Assembly: GCF_002117445.1 (NCBI RefSeq)
Contig: NZ_CP019937.1
Coordinates: forward strand, 342,001 to 406,000
Source: Ketogulonicigenium robustum
Lineage (GTDB): Bacteria; Pseudomonadota; Alphaproteobacteria; Rhodobacterales; Rhodobacteraceae
Direction: 5' to 3'
Length of the DNA: 64,000 nucleotides
This document shows positions 1 to 8,956 of this stretch, one piece after another; positions within the stretch are counted from its first letter, which is position 1, and each line of letters starts with the position of its first letter. Below the pieces are notes generated by a model. That model saw only the letters and a list, made by a program, of their open reading frames with translations. It made no database searches and was not told the origin of the DNA. The translations under genes and the position numbers were made by a program.

Positions 1-1001
1 GCAGCCAGTGCGGCAATCCGGTCTACTTCGAAAACGCGGTCTGCCTTGAATGCGGGTCAGGGCTGGGGTTTGACCCGAACGCGTTCCAAATGGTGGCGCT
101 AGTCGATGGCGGCCCGCCCCTTTGCGCGAACGCGGGTTACGATGCATGCAACTGGCTGGCCGACGGGGATAGCCCCTTTTGCCGCGCCTGCCGCCACAAC
201 CGCACCGTCCCCGACCTGTCGCGCCCCGATGATCTGGCCAACTGGCAGCGGATCGAGGCAGCCAAGCGCCACTTATTCTACGCCCTGCTGCGGCTGAACC
301 TGCCCACCCCCGACCGCACGTCCGAACCCGTGCACGGGCTGGCGTTCGACTTTCTGGCCGATACGCAGAACCCCGATGGCAGCGTGACGCCCGTGCTGAC
401 CGGCCACGCCAACGGGATCATCACCCTGAACATCGCCGAGGGTGACGACGCCGAGCGCGAGCGCCGCCGCACCGCGCTGGGCGAGCCCTACCGCACGCTA
501 TTGGGCCATTTCCGCCATGAAATCGGCCATTTTTACTGGGACCAACTGGTCGCCGGCCAACCGCCCGAGGCGCGGTTTCGCGCGGTCTTCGGGGACGAAC
601 GGGCTGATTATGCCGCCGCGTTGCAAGCGCACTATGCCAACGGCCCGCAACCGGGCTGGCAAAGCCAATTCATTAGCAGCTACGCCGCCGTCCACCCGTG
701 GGAGGATTTTGCCGAGACTTGGGCGCATTTCCTGCACATCGTTGATACGCTGGAAACCGCCGCAGCCTTCGGCATGCGCGTGCGCCACCCCGACGGGATG
801 GCCGCAGATCAGGTGTTCCAACCCTATGCGGTGCGCGATGTCGATGACATCCTGTCGGCCTTCGTGCCGCTGACGGTTGCGATCAATGCGGTCAATCGCT
901 CGATGGGGCAGCCGGATCTTTACCCGTTCGTTCTGTCGGCGCCGGTGCAGGACAAGCTGCAGTTCGTCTGCGACCTGATAAGAGGGCGCGCCGCCGATTA
1001 G
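1..1001 (+). CDS. Putative zinc-ribbon metallopeptidase, 5' end outside window
   Basis: The reading frame is open from the third base of the window, so the gene begins upstream; about 332 residues are visible. The N-terminal part carries zinc-ribbon cysteine pairs (CGN near the window start, then CLECG, then CRAC around visible residue 60). The core has an HExxH metalloprotease motif (HEIGHFYWD) about halfway, followed by a conserved DERADY segment and WEDFAETWAHFLH, which could supply the third zinc ligand. This layout matches the zinc-ribbon plus Peptidase_Mx type proteins annotated as putative zinc-binding metallopeptidases; the substrate is unknown. No signal peptide can be judged. It converges on the RND gene, and the two stop codons overlap within four bases. 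Confidence 0.75.
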   Translation, partial: SQCGNPVYFENAVCLECGSGLGFDPNAFQMVALVDGGPPLCANAGYDACNWLADGDSPFCRACRHNRTVPDLSRPDDLANWQRIEAAKRHLFYALLRLNLPTPDRTSEPVHGLAFDFLADTQNPDGSVTPVLTGHANGIITLNIAEGDDAERERRRTALGEPYRTLLGHFRHEIGHFYWDQLVAGQPPEARFRAVFGDERADYAAALQAHYANGPQPGWQSQFISSYAAVHPWEDFAETWAHFLHIVDTLETAAAFGMRVRHPDGMAADQVFQPYAVRDVDDILSAFVPLTVAINAVNRSMGQPDLYPFVLSAPVQDKLQFVCDLIRGRAAD

Positions 1002-4000
1002 GCTTGCGGCGCGCCGACTTTTTCAGGCGGTTGCACGCGGAAGACGATGCAATACAGCGCGGGCACGAACAGCAGTGTGATCAGCGTGCCCGCGATAATG
1101 CCGCCCATCATCGCATAAGCCATCGGGCCCCAGAAAATCTCGCGCGAGATTGGGATTAGCGCAAGGCTGGCCGCTGCCGCCGTCAGCAAAATCGGGCGCG
1201 CGCGCGAATCGGCAGCTTTGAATACCGCGTCCCATCGGCTGAGGCCGCTGGCGCGGTCGGATTCGATTTCGTGCACCAGAATGATCGCGTTGCGCAGCAA
1301 AATCCCGATCAGTGCCAGAATGCCCAAAATGGCGACGAACCCCAGCGGCGAATGGCTGGGCAACATCATCGCCACCACGCCGATAATAGCCAGCGGGGCG
1401 GTTGCCATGACGATGAACATCAGCCGGAAGCTTTGCAGTTGCACCATAATCAGCAGCAGCATCGCCAGCAGCATGATGGGTACAACCGCGATGATAGGCG
1501 CTTGGCTGTCTGCGCTGGTTTCTACACTGCCGCCAACGGTCAGGGTGTAGCCGGCGGGCAGGTTGTCAATCACGCCCTGCATCTGCGGGGCCAGACTGTC
1601 GACCAGCGTGCTGGCCTGCGCCCCTTCGACCAACCCCGCTTTGACGGTGATGGTCGGCAACGTGTCGCGGCGCAAGATAACCGGTTCTTCCTGCGCCCAT
1701 TCCAGCGTGGCGAAGGTGGCCAGCGGCACGGCGATGCCTGCGCTGGTGCCAAATTGCAGCGCTTGCAACCGCTCGATGCTGCCACGGTCGTCGTCGGCGC
1801 CGCGGGCGACAACGTCGATCAGGTAGATGTCGTCGCGCATCTGCGTCACGGTTTTGCCGGTAAAGATGGTTTGCAGAGAATCCGCGATGTCGGATTGGGT
1901 CATCCCGAACTGGCGCAGCTTTTCCTGATCCAGCAGTAAACGCACGCTGCGGGCAGGCTCGCCCCAATCCAACCCGATATGGGTGAGGCGCTGGTCTGCC
2001 GCCATGATACCCGAAATCTCGCGCGCGATTTCGCGCAGTTTGCCGGTGTCTGGCCCTTGCAGGCGATACTGCACGGGTTTGCCCACCGGCGGCCCCAGCG
2101 CGATCAGGCTTGAGAATACCTCGGCTTGTGGCAGGGCTTTGCGCGCGAAATCATCCAGCGCGGTGCGCAGTGTGTCGCGGGCGGTCAGGTCTTTGGTCTG
2201 GATGACGATTTGCGCCAGATAGGGGGCTTGGGTCGGCAGATCCAACGTCAGGACAAAGCGCGGCGCGGGGCCGCCGACGTAGCTTGACCAGAACTGCACC
2301 TCGTCGCGGTCGGCCAAAAATGCCTCGATCTCGTTGACGGCTGATTGTGTCGCGGCGATCGATGCGTTTTGCGGCAGCGTGACATCGACGATCAGCTCGG
2401 TCCGGTCCGAGGCGGGGAAGAACTGTTGCTCGATATGGCGCATCCCCCACGCCGAGACTGCGAACAGCGCGACCGTCATCGCGATGATCAACCAGCGCGC
2501 GCGCATCGCAAAGCGCAGCGCCACGTGGTAGGTGCGGCGGACGACACCAGCGGGCTTGTGCGCATTCTTCAGCTTTTTGGGCAGCAGGGCGACCCCCAGC
2601 AGCGGCGCAAATAGCACGGCGACCATCCACGACAGCGTCAGCGACACCGCGATCACCACAAATAGCGAGAACGTGTATTCCCCCGCCATTGACGTGTTCA
2701 GTCCGATCGGAACGAAGCCTGCAACGGTCACCAGCGTGCCGGTCAACATCGGGGCCGCGATGGATGTCCACGCGTAGGACGCGGCTTTGGTCAGCGTCTC
2801 GCCTTGCTCCAGCCGCGAAATCATCGTTTCAATCGCGATCATGGCATCATCGACCAGTAGCCCCAGCGCGATGATCAGCGCCCCCAACGACACGCGTTGC
2901 AAGGTGATGCCGAAATATTCCATCAGCACAAAAGTCAGCGCTAGCACCAGTGGTATCGACAGGCTGACCACCAACCCCGCGCGCACCCCGAGGCTGATGA
3001 AGCTGACCGCCAGCACGATGGCGACAGCCTCGGCCAAGGCGCGGACGAAGTGGTTGATCGCATCCTCGACCACGTGTGGTTGGTCGGCAATGCGGGTCAT
3101 TTCGATCCCGACGGGCAGATCTGCCGCGACGCGGGCCATCAGGGTGTCCAGTTCGGCCCCGAAGGCCTGAATATTCGCCCCGTCGCGCATCCCAATCGCA
3201 AGCCCGACCGCGGGCGTGCCGTTCAGGCGGAATATGAACGAGGCCGGTGTTTCATACCCCGCGCGCACATCGGCGACATCCGATAGGCGGAAGTATTTGT
3301 CGTCGACCCGCAGGCTGACATTGGCCACATCGGCTGCGCTGGTGAACTGCCCGCCAAGGCGCAGAAACACCCGTTCATCCCCCGCCGTGATCGTGCCCGA
3401 GGGGGTGATCGCGTTTTGCTTGTTCAGGGTTTCTAGAACAGCGTTCTGATCCAGCCCCAGCGCGGCCAAGCGCTGGCTGGAAAATTCGATATAAACGCGT
3501 TCGTCTTGCGCACCGATTACATCGACCTTGCCGGTGTCGTCCAACGTCAGGACAGCGCTGCGGACGCGGTCGACGGTATCGTGCAATTCGCGTGGGGTGT
3601 AGCCATCGCCGGTGAAGGCATAGACACTGCCGAACACATCACCGAAATTGTCGTTGAATGAAAAGCCCTGAAATTCCCACGGCATTTCGGCTGTTAGGTC
3701 GCGCATCATATTGCGCATATCGCGCCATGCGTTGCGCACATCCTCGCCCCTGACCTCGGGGCGCAGTTCGACGAAGACCACCGACAGGCCGGGGTAGGTG
3801 GTGGATCTTGTGTAATCCAACCCATTCAGGTCTTGCAGTTTACGCTCGATCCTGTCGGTGACCTGATCGACGGTCTGTTCCATCGACGCGCCGGGCATGG
3901 CGGCGCTGATGACGGCTGTTTTTATGGTGAACGACGGGTCTTCCTCGCGCCCGAGGCTCAGGAACGACAGCACCCCCGCCAGCAAGCTGACCATCATCAA

Positions 4001-4060
4001 GAACCAGATTAGCGACCGGTGCGCCAGCGCCCATTCGGACAGATTGAAGCCGCGGTTCAT
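998..4060 (-). CDS. Efflux RND transporter permease subunit (AcrB/HAE family)
   Basis: A 1020-residue inner-membrane proton-driven efflux pump of the RND superfamily. Visible features are an N-terminal membrane helix (about residues 12-32), a large periplasmic loop, a helix bundle with the proton-relay motif GLLVDD near residue 400, a second periplasmic half, and a C-terminal helix bundle. The TM10 lysine of AcrB (KNAI) appears here as arginine (RNAIILVHEIE), which is common in non-AcrB RND pumps. The start ATG overlaps the end of the preceding adaptor gene by four bases, showing translational coupling. No outer-membrane factor or regulator lies nearby, so the pump probably uses a TolC-like channel encoded elsewhere. 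Substrate cannot be predicted. Confidence 0.93.
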   Translation of the reverse strand: MNRGFNLSEWALAHRSLIWFLMMVSLLAGVLSFLSLGREEDPSFTIKTAVISAAMPGASMEQTVDQVTDRIERKLQDLNGLDYTRSTTYPGLSVVFVELRPEVRGEDVRNAWRDMRNMMRDLTAEMPWEFQGFSFNDNFGDVFGSVYAFTGDGYTPRELHDTVDRVRSAVLTLDDTGKVDVIGAQDERVYIEFSSQRLAALGLDQNAVLETLNKQNAITPSGTITAGDERVFLRLGGQFTSAADVANVSLRVDDKYFRLSDVADVRAGYETPASFIFRLNGTPAVGLAIGMRDGANIQAFGAELDTLMARVAADLPVGIEMTRIADQPHVVEDAINHFVRALAEAVAIVLAVSFISLGVRAGLVVSLSIPLVLALTFVLMEYFGITLQRVSLGALIIALGLLVDDAMIAIETMISRLEQGETLTKAASYAWTSIAAPMLTGTLVTVAGFVPIGLNTSMAGEYTFSLFVVIAVSLTLSWMVAVLFAPLLGVALLPKKLKNAHKPAGVVRRTYHVALRFAMRARWLIIAMTVALFAVSAWGMRHIEQQFFPASDRTELIVDVTLPQNASIAATQSAVNEIEAFLADRDEVQFWSSYVGGPAPRFVLTLDLPTQAPYLAQIVIQTKDLTARDTLRTALDDFARKALPQAEVFSSLIALGPPVGKPVQYRLQGPDTGKLREIAREISGIMAADQRLTHIGLDWGEPARSVRLLLDQEKLRQFGMTQSDIADSLQTIFTGKTVTQMRDDIYLIDVVARGADDDRGSIERLQALQFGTSAGIAVPLATFATLEWAQEEPVILRRDTLPTITVKAGLVEGAQASTLVDSLAPQMQGVIDNLPAGYTLTVGGSVETSADSQAPIIAVVPIMLLAMLLLIMVQLQSFRLMFIVMATAPLAIIGVVAMMLPSHSPLGFVAILGILALIGILLRNAIILVHEIESDRASGLSRWDAVFKAADSRARPILLTAAAASLALIPISREIFWGPMAYAMMGGIIAGTLITLLFVPALYCIVFRVQPPEKVGAPQA

Positions 4061-5157
4061 GGCCGTTCTCCTGCGCTGCTGACGATTGTGGTGCTGGGCC
4101 CGACGGTCTGTCCATCGGTCAGGCTGTTCACGCCGCGGACGACGATTTCGTCCCCTGCGTTCAGCCCGCCTGCGATCACCACACGGTCTTCGGCGGCTGT
4201 CGATTGCAAGGTCTCGCCCAAGCTCACGTCTGTCCGCGTGACGGTGCGTGTCCCCGCGCCGTTGGTGCTGACGCGCCAGACGGCGGGCGTCGGGCCTGCA
4301 ATCACGGCGCTGGTCGGCAGGGTCAGCAGGGCGCTGCCCGCGCCTTCCAGTGCGACATTGGCGATCATGCCGACGCGGTAGGCGGTAGGTGCGTCCTCTG
4401 GCAGGGCCAGATGGGCGCGGCGAAACCGCAAGCTGGCGTCGCTGACCGGTTCGATCAGGCGCAAACTGCCGGTGACGGGGGCCACGCCCTCGGTCCGGAT
4501 CGAGATGCGGAACTGCTGTCCCGTCTGCAGCGCCGCCGCATAGCTTTCGGGCAGGTCGACCAGAACCTCGCGGCGGGTGGTGTCGACCATGCGCATGACG
4601 GGCGTGCCGGCGGATACCACATCGCCCGCCTCGGCCATGGTGGCGATGATGACACCATCGGACGGGGCTCGCAGAACCGAGAAGCTGAGTGCGTCGTTCG
4701 CCGCGGCCAGCGTGGCCTGCGCCTGCGCCACCGATGATGCAGCGCTGGCGCGGCTTTGCTCGGCCGCATCCAGCTGCGCCTGCGGCAGCGATCCGCGCTG
4801 TTGCAGGGCGCTGGCGCGGTCATAGGCTGTGTCGGCGGTGGATTTTTGCACTTGCGCGCTAGCTAGTGCGGCGGTTGCGGCATCGACATCCTGTTGCAGG
4901 CTGACCTGATCCAGTTGGGCCAATTCCTCGCCGGTGGTCACGCTGTCGCCGGTGCCGACCAGTCGCGTCCGCAGACGCCCAAGGGTTTGGAACGACAAGG
5001 CGGTTTCGACCTGCGATGCAATGGTGCCTGCAATCTCGCGGTCGGGGGCGCTGTCGCCCGCGACGATCTCGGTGACAACGGGGCGCGGGGGATCATCGGC
5101 AAGTGCCGCAAGGGGCAGGATTAGCACGGCAAGGGTGGCCCAGACAAACGGCTTCAT
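4057..5157 (-). CDS. RND efflux periplasmic adaptor subunit (proximal)
   Basis: A 366-residue membrane-fusion protein. It begins with a cleavable-looking signal peptide (MKPFVWATLAVLILPLAALA) and no lipobox. The body follows the usual order: first half of the lipoyl domain (about 55-80), an alpha-helical hairpin rich in Ala and Gln with the AQLDAAEQSRA segment (about 80-150), the second lipoyl half (SDGVIIATMAEAGDVV), then beta-barrel and membrane-proximal domains. It links the RND pump to an outer-membrane channel. It overlaps the RND gene by four bases and the upstream adaptor gene by four bases, so all three form one operon. Confidence 0.9.
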   Translation of the reverse strand: MKPFVWATLAVLILPLAALADDPPRPVVTEIVAGDSAPDREIAGTIASQVETALSFQTLGRLRTRLVGTGDSVTTGEELAQLDQVSLQQDVDAATAALASAQVQKSTADTAYDRASALQQRGSLPQAQLDAAEQSRASAASSVAQAQATLAAANDALSFSVLRAPSDGVIIATMAEAGDVVSAGTPVMRMVDTTRREVLVDLPESYAAALQTGQQFRISIRTEGVAPVTGSLRLIEPVSDASLRFRRAHLALPEDAPTAYRVGMIANVALEGAGSALLTLPTSAVIAGPTPAVWRVSTNGAGTRTVTRTDVSLGETLQSTAAEDRVVIAGGLNAGDEIVVRGVNSLTDGQTVGPSTTIVSSAGERP

Positions 5158-6257
5158 GGCGCATCCCCCAAATCGTCAACCTGTTGGCCCGCATACAGAA
5201 ACTGGATCCCCTCGGTCACAATACGGCTTGTCGCGGGCAGGGTGGGCTGCAGCAAAACCTGATCCGATGTGTAAGAGATGATCTCGACCGGTTGCAGCGT
5301 TACGCGGTTGTCTGCGGGGTCGATTGTCCACACGGCGGGGCCGTTCACATCTGCGGACAGGCTGCTCCAGGGGACGACGATGCCTTGGTGGGGGTAGATG
5401 TTCAGCGCGCCAGCATCGATGGTGCCGATGACCGCATCGCCGATGGGCAGTTGCTGGCCCGCCGGATTGACGAGCCGCGCCTTGACGCGGATGCTGCCGA
5501 CCTGCGCATCGACATAGGGCGATATTTCGGTGATTTCAGCCTGATACCTGCTGTCCGGCACGCCGATGGGGGTGATCATAACACCCAAACCTTGCAGGCC
5601 TGTCAGGTCGATCACGTCTGGGGCATAGAAGATCGCCTCGCGCCCGCTGACATTGGCCAGCTCGAGCACGTTTTGCGCGGCGGCGACGACTTGGCCGACC
5701 TCGGCGTCGCGGGCGGTGACGATGGCGTCTTCGCTGGCCAGCAATGTGGTGTCGTTTAGGGCTTGCTGGGCCTTGGCCAGCTGCGCGCTGGCATTGTCGC
5801 GTGCCGATGTGGCCGAGACGAGCGATTGGTACGCTTCCTCGTAGGCGGCGCGGGTGGTGTTGCCATTTTCCAGCAGGGCTTGCTGGCGCTGGTAGCTGGC
5901 GGTAACGGTTTCCAGCGTCGCGTTGGCTGCGGCTAGGCTAGCCTCGGCAATGCGTAGCTGTTCGGTCTGCTGGGTCGGGTCCAGTTTGGCCAACACTTGG
6001 CCTGCCGCAACCACATCGCCAATGCCGACGTCGATCTGGATGATGCGGCCCCCTGTGCCAAAGGCGGCGGTCACCGCATTTGTCGCCCCGATGGTGCCTG
6101 TCATGCTTATCAGCGCGGGCAATGGGCGTGTCTGCGCCGATACCGAATAGACGCTGCGCAGGATGGCTTCGTCCATCGCGGCAAGGGGGGCTGGGGGCAA
6201 GCTTGCGCAAATAACGGTGAAAATCAGCGCACTGGCGGGCAAGTAGGCAGTATTCAT
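5154..6257 (-). CDS. RND efflux periplasmic adaptor subunit (first of two)
   Basis: A second membrane-fusion protein of 367 residues from the chosen start. I chose the ATG at 6257 because AAAGGACGA lies five bases before it and it opens directly into a signal peptide (MNTAYLPASALIFTVICASL); upstream in-frame ATGs have no such site. The lipoyl halves (IDVGIGDVVAAGQVLAKLDP and DAIVTARDAEVGQVV) flank a helical hairpin with many Ala, Gln and Asn. It is only modestly similar to the downstream adaptor, so the two are probably not redundant copies. Adaptor-adaptor-pump clusters of this kind are known in proteobacteria and may give a mixed hexamer. Confidence 0.9.
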   Translation of the reverse strand: MNTAYLPASALIFTVICASLPPAPLAAMDEAILRSVYSVSAQTRPLPALISMTGTIGATNAVTAAFGTGGRIIQIDVGIGDVVAAGQVLAKLDPTQQTEQLRIAEASLAAANATLETVTASYQRQQALLENGNTTRAAYEEAYQSLVSATSARDNASAQLAKAQQALNDTTLLASEDAIVTARDAEVGQVVAAAQNVLELANVSGREAIFYAPDVIDLTGLQGLGVMITPIGVPDSRYQAEITEISPYVDAQVGSIRVKARLVNPAGQQLPIGDAVIGTIDAGALNIYPHQGIVVPWSSLSADVNGPAVWTIDPADNRVTLQPVEIISYTSDQVLLQPTLPATSRIVTEGIQFLYAGQQVDDLGDAP

Positions 6258-6429
6258 CTGTCGTCCTTTTGGTCGCAGCTGGCCTTGTCTGTATATTGCC
6301 GACATTTGGGGCATAATCAATTTTGTTTTGGGTGGGTCTGGCAGTTAGTCTGGCCCCATCGCCCCTGTGGCGGATGAACAGCGCTGGCAGGCTGCCGCCT
6401 GCACTGGCGCGCGAACAAAGGATATGAAG

Positions 6430-7401
6430 ATGCAACAGCGTAAACTGGGAAGCTCGGGGTTGACGACGGCGCCATTGGTGCTGGGGGGTAACGTCTTCGG
6501 TTGGACGATTGATGCGCCGACCAGCTTCGATGTGTTGGACGCCTTCGTCGATCATGGGTTCAATGCGATCGACACCGCCGACGTCTATTCCGCTTGGGTT
6601 CCCGGCAACAAGGGTGGCGAGTCCGAAACGATCATCGGTAAGTGGCTGAAAGCCCGCCCCGGCATGCGCGAAAAGGTGACGCTGTTCACCAAGGTCGGCT
6701 CGCAAATGGGGCCTGCCGATGCGGTGCCGCCGCACAAGGGCCTGTCGGCCCGCTGGATCACCACCGCTGTCGAGGATTCGCTGAAGCGTCTGGGGATCGA
6801 GACCATCGACCTTTACTTCTCGCACTGGCCCGACCCAGACACCCCGTATGAGGAAACCCTGCGCGCCTATGAAGGCCTGCTGCAGGCGGGCAAGGTGCGC
6901 GCGATCGGCGCGTCGAACCTCGACGCTGACCAACTGGGCGAATCGCTGCGCGTCGCCAAAGCGCACGGCCTGCCCAGCTACCAGGTGCTGCAACCGGGGT
7001 ATAACCTGTACGACCGCACCCCGTTCGAAGGTGCGCTGGCCGACCTGTGCCAATCCGAGGGGATCGGCGTTGTGGTTTACTACGCGCTGGCATCGGGCTT
7101 CCTGTCGGGCAAGTACCGTTCGGAGGCTGATCTGGATAAATCCAAGCGCGGCGGCGGTGTGAAAAAATACCTGACCCCGCGCGGTTTGCGGATTCTGGAT
7201 GCCTTGGACGCGGTCGCATCGGCGCATGGCGCGTCCAGCGCGGAAATCGCGCTCGCGTGGTTGATGGCCCAACCTGCCGTCACTGCGCCCATCGCCAGTG
7301 CAACCAGCACCGCGCAGATCGCCAGCTTTGCCCGCGCCGCAGCGCTGACGCTGACGGCCGACCAGCTGGCCGCCCTGGGCGATGCAAGCCGTCCCGAATA
7401 A
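6430..7401 (+). CDS. Aldo/keto reductase
   Basis: A 323-residue NAD(P)H-dependent oxidoreductase of the aldo/keto reductase superfamily with a (beta/alpha)8 barrel. All four catalytic residues are visible: Asp48 and Tyr53 (IDTADVYS), Lys88 (LFTKVG) and His132 (FSHWPD). The cofactor end is present as IGASN near residue 160 and the C-terminal PIASATS segment. Two ATGs lie six bases apart; I prefer the second (6430) because AAAGGA ends seven bases before it, whereas it would almost touch the first at 6424. The physiological aldehyde or ketone is unknown. It is divergent from the efflux operon; the 172 bases between them must hold both promoters. Confidence 0.93.
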   Translation: MQQRKLGSSGLTTAPLVLGGNVFGWTIDAPTSFDVLDAFVDHGFNAIDTADVYSAWVPGNKGGESETIIGKWLKARPGMREKVTLFTKVGSQMGPADAVPPHKGLSARWITTAVEDSLKRLGIETIDLYFSHWPDPDTPYEETLRAYEGLLQAGKVRAIGASNLDADQLGESLRVAKAHGLPSYQVLQPGYNLYDRTPFEGALADLCQSEGIGVVVYYALASGFLSGKYRSEADLDKSKRGGGVKKYLTPRGLRILDALDAVASAHGASSAEIALAWLMAQPAVTAPIASATSTAQIASFARAAALTLTADQLAALGDASRPE

Positions 7402-7408
7402 ATGCGTT

Positions 7409-7457
7409 TGCAGGGGGTGCTATTGCTGTACCCCCTGCACCGAAAAGGGTTTTCCGT
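7409..7457 (+). terminator. Probable intrinsic terminator after the aldo/keto reductase gene
   Basis: Perfect ten-base arms (TGCAGGGGGT at 7409-7418 and ACCCCCTGCA at 7430-7439) enclose an 11-base loop eight bases after the stop codon. A second short hairpin (GAAAA/TTTTC) with a four-T run follows at 7442-7457. Position and stability suggest transcription stops here, before the sorbosone-dehydrogenase-like gene. Confidence 0.6.
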
Positions 7458-7509
7458 CGCTGCGGCCTGTAATAGCAACAGCCAAGAATGACCCAAAGGG
7501 GGTGTAGAT

Positions 7510-8799
7510 ATGAGCATTTTGGCGAAAATCACGTCGATCGTCGGGGGCGCTATGGTGCTGATGCGCCGCGCCCAGACGCCTGCGCAACAGGCTTATGGCG
7601 CAACGCCCGCCATTCCCGCCGCGCGCCAGCAAGGCATTATGACGCTGAAGATGCCCTCGGCCCATGGGTGGGTGGGCGATCACGCCCCCACACCCGCTGC
7701 GGGTTTGAAGGTGCAGGCCTTTGCCACCGGCCTTGATCACCCGCGGTGGCTGCATGTGCTGGATAACGGCGATGTGCTGGTGGCCGAAGCCTCGCAGACG
7801 CCGCGCAAGCCGCGTGGGCTGATGGACCATGCGCAGGTCGCAACCATGCGCCGCGCCCATGCAATCGGCGAAAGCGCGAATCGCATTACCCGCCTGCGCG
7901 ACACAACCGGCAGCGGCCAAGCCGACCTGCGCGAGGTTTTCCTGCAGGATCTGAACCAGCCCTTTGGTATGGCGCATGTGGGCAGCCAGTTCTACGTCGG
8001 CAACACCGACGGGATCGTGGCTTTTCCGTTCGACGCGGCCAGCCAACAAGTCACCGGCGGCGGCCAAAAATTGGTCGATTTCAAACCCGGTGGACACTGG
8101 ACGCGCAGCCTGCTGGCCTCGCATGACGGGCGCAAGCTGTACGCGGGTGTCGGTTCGCTGACGAATATCGGCAACGAGGGGATGCAGGCCGAGGAAGGCC
8201 GCGCCGCCGTGTGGGAATTGGATATTGCCAGCGGCGCCGCGCGTATTTTTGCAGGCGGTTTGCGCAACCCCGTCGGCCTTGCGTGGGAACCCACGACAGG
8301 CGCGCTGTGGACAGTCGTGAACGAGCGCGACGGCTTGGGCGATGAAACCCCGCCCGACTACCTGACATCGGCGCAAGAAGGGGGCTTCTACGGCTGGCCC
8401 TATTCGTATTGGGATCGCATCGTCGATGACCGTGTGCCGCAAGATGCCGCGCTGGTGGCCCAATCGATCACGCCCGATTTCGCGCTGGGCGGGCACACCG
8501 CATCGCTGGGCCTGTGCTGGATGCCTGCGGGCACGTTGGCCCGTCTGCCCGAGGGGATGGTGATCGGCCAGCACGGGTCGTGGAATCGCGCCACGCTCAG
8601 CGGCTATCGCGTCGTGTTCGTGCCCTTTACAGCGGGGCGGCCATCGGGGCCCGCGCAGGTTCTGCTGTCGGGTTTCCTGTCGGACGACGAGAAACTGTCT
8701 TACGGTCGGCCCGTTGGCGTTTGTGTGGGCGGCGACGGAAAATCGTTGCTGGTCGCCGACGATGTTGGCAATGCGGTCTGGCGCATCACCGACGCTTGA
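7510..8799 (+). CDS. Sorbosone-dehydrogenase-like beta-propeller protein (PQQ-dependent sugar dehydrogenase family)
   Basis: A 429-residue protein of the glucose/sorbosone dehydrogenase family (COG2133-type six-bladed beta-propeller). Family landmarks are GLDHPRWLHVL with VAEA near residues 75-95, the blade motif GGLRNPVGLAWEP about residue 250, VVNERDGLGDETPPDYL, and GQHGSWNRA in the last third. Relatives oxidise aldoses or sorbosone with PQQ in the periplasm, though many family members have unknown substrates. The N-terminus (MSILAKITSIVGGAMVL) is short and hydrophobic and may be an export signal, but it is not a clear one. AAAGGGGG sits about ten bases before the ATG. It appears to be a single-gene unit between two terminator-like hairpins. 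Confidence 0.85.
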   Translation: MSILAKITSIVGGAMVLMRRAQTPAQQAYGATPAIPAARQQGIMTLKMPSAHGWVGDHAPTPAAGLKVQAFATGLDHPRWLHVLDNGDVLVAEASQTPRKPRGLMDHAQVATMRRAHAIGESANRITRLRDTTGSGQADLREVFLQDLNQPFGMAHVGSQFYVGNTDGIVAFPFDAASQQVTGGGQKLVDFKPGGHWTRSLLASHDGRKLYAGVGSLTNIGNEGMQAEEGRAAVWELDIASGAARIFAGGLRNPVGLAWEPTTGALWTVVNERDGLGDETPPDYLTSAQEGGFYGWPYSYWDRIVDDRVPQDAALVAQSITPDFALGGHTASLGLCWMPAGTLARLPEGMVIGQHGSWNRATLSGYRVVFVPFTAGRPSGPAQVLLSGFLSDDEKLSYGRPVGVCVGGDGKSLLVADDVGNAVWRITDA

Positions 8800-8827
8800 T
8801 CGGCGCGCTGACTAATTGATCAAAAAA

Positions 8828-8870
8828 TAATCCTTGGGTGCGCAAAGCGCCCAAGGATTAATCATTTTAT
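8828..8870. terminator. Strong, probably bidirectional hairpin terminator
   Basis: Perfect eleven-base arms (TAATCCTTGGG at 8828-8838 and CCCAAGGATTA at 8850-8860) begin 28 bases after the stop codon of the preceding gene. An A-rich stretch lies on the left side (CAAAAAATAA) and a T-rich one on the right (ATCATTTTATTTG), so it could work in either direction. The loop itself can form an alternative GCGC/AAA/GCGC hairpin. Confidence 0.65.
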
Positions 8871-8879
8871 TTGCCGATG

Positions 8880-8950
8880 CTGCCGCTTTGCGCGGCAGAC
8901 TAGACTCGAATGCACAAGTATCGATCCTTGCTAAAGAACCTAGCAGGGAG
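8880..8950 (+). promoter_or_regulatory. Structured 5' leader of the NMT1-type ABC importer operon
   Basis: Between the terminator and the binding-protein gene lie two further hairpins: seven-base arms CTGCCGC (8880-8886) and GCGGCAG (8892-8898), and five-base arms TGCTA (8929-8933) and TAGCA (8941-8945) ending at the ribosome-binding site AGGGAG. I do not recognise a TPP or other known riboswitch core here. Confidence 0.3.
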
Positions 8951-8956
8951 ATACCT

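Noticed and set aside
5938-7272. 444-codon minus-strand frame spanning the adaptor start and the aldo/keto reductase
   Set aside because: It crosses two real genes on different strands and has shadow-like composition and no ribosome-binding site.
8814-8956. TPP riboswitch before the NMT1/THI5-type importer
   Set aside because: The conserved CUGAGA and ACCUGAU core segments are not present.
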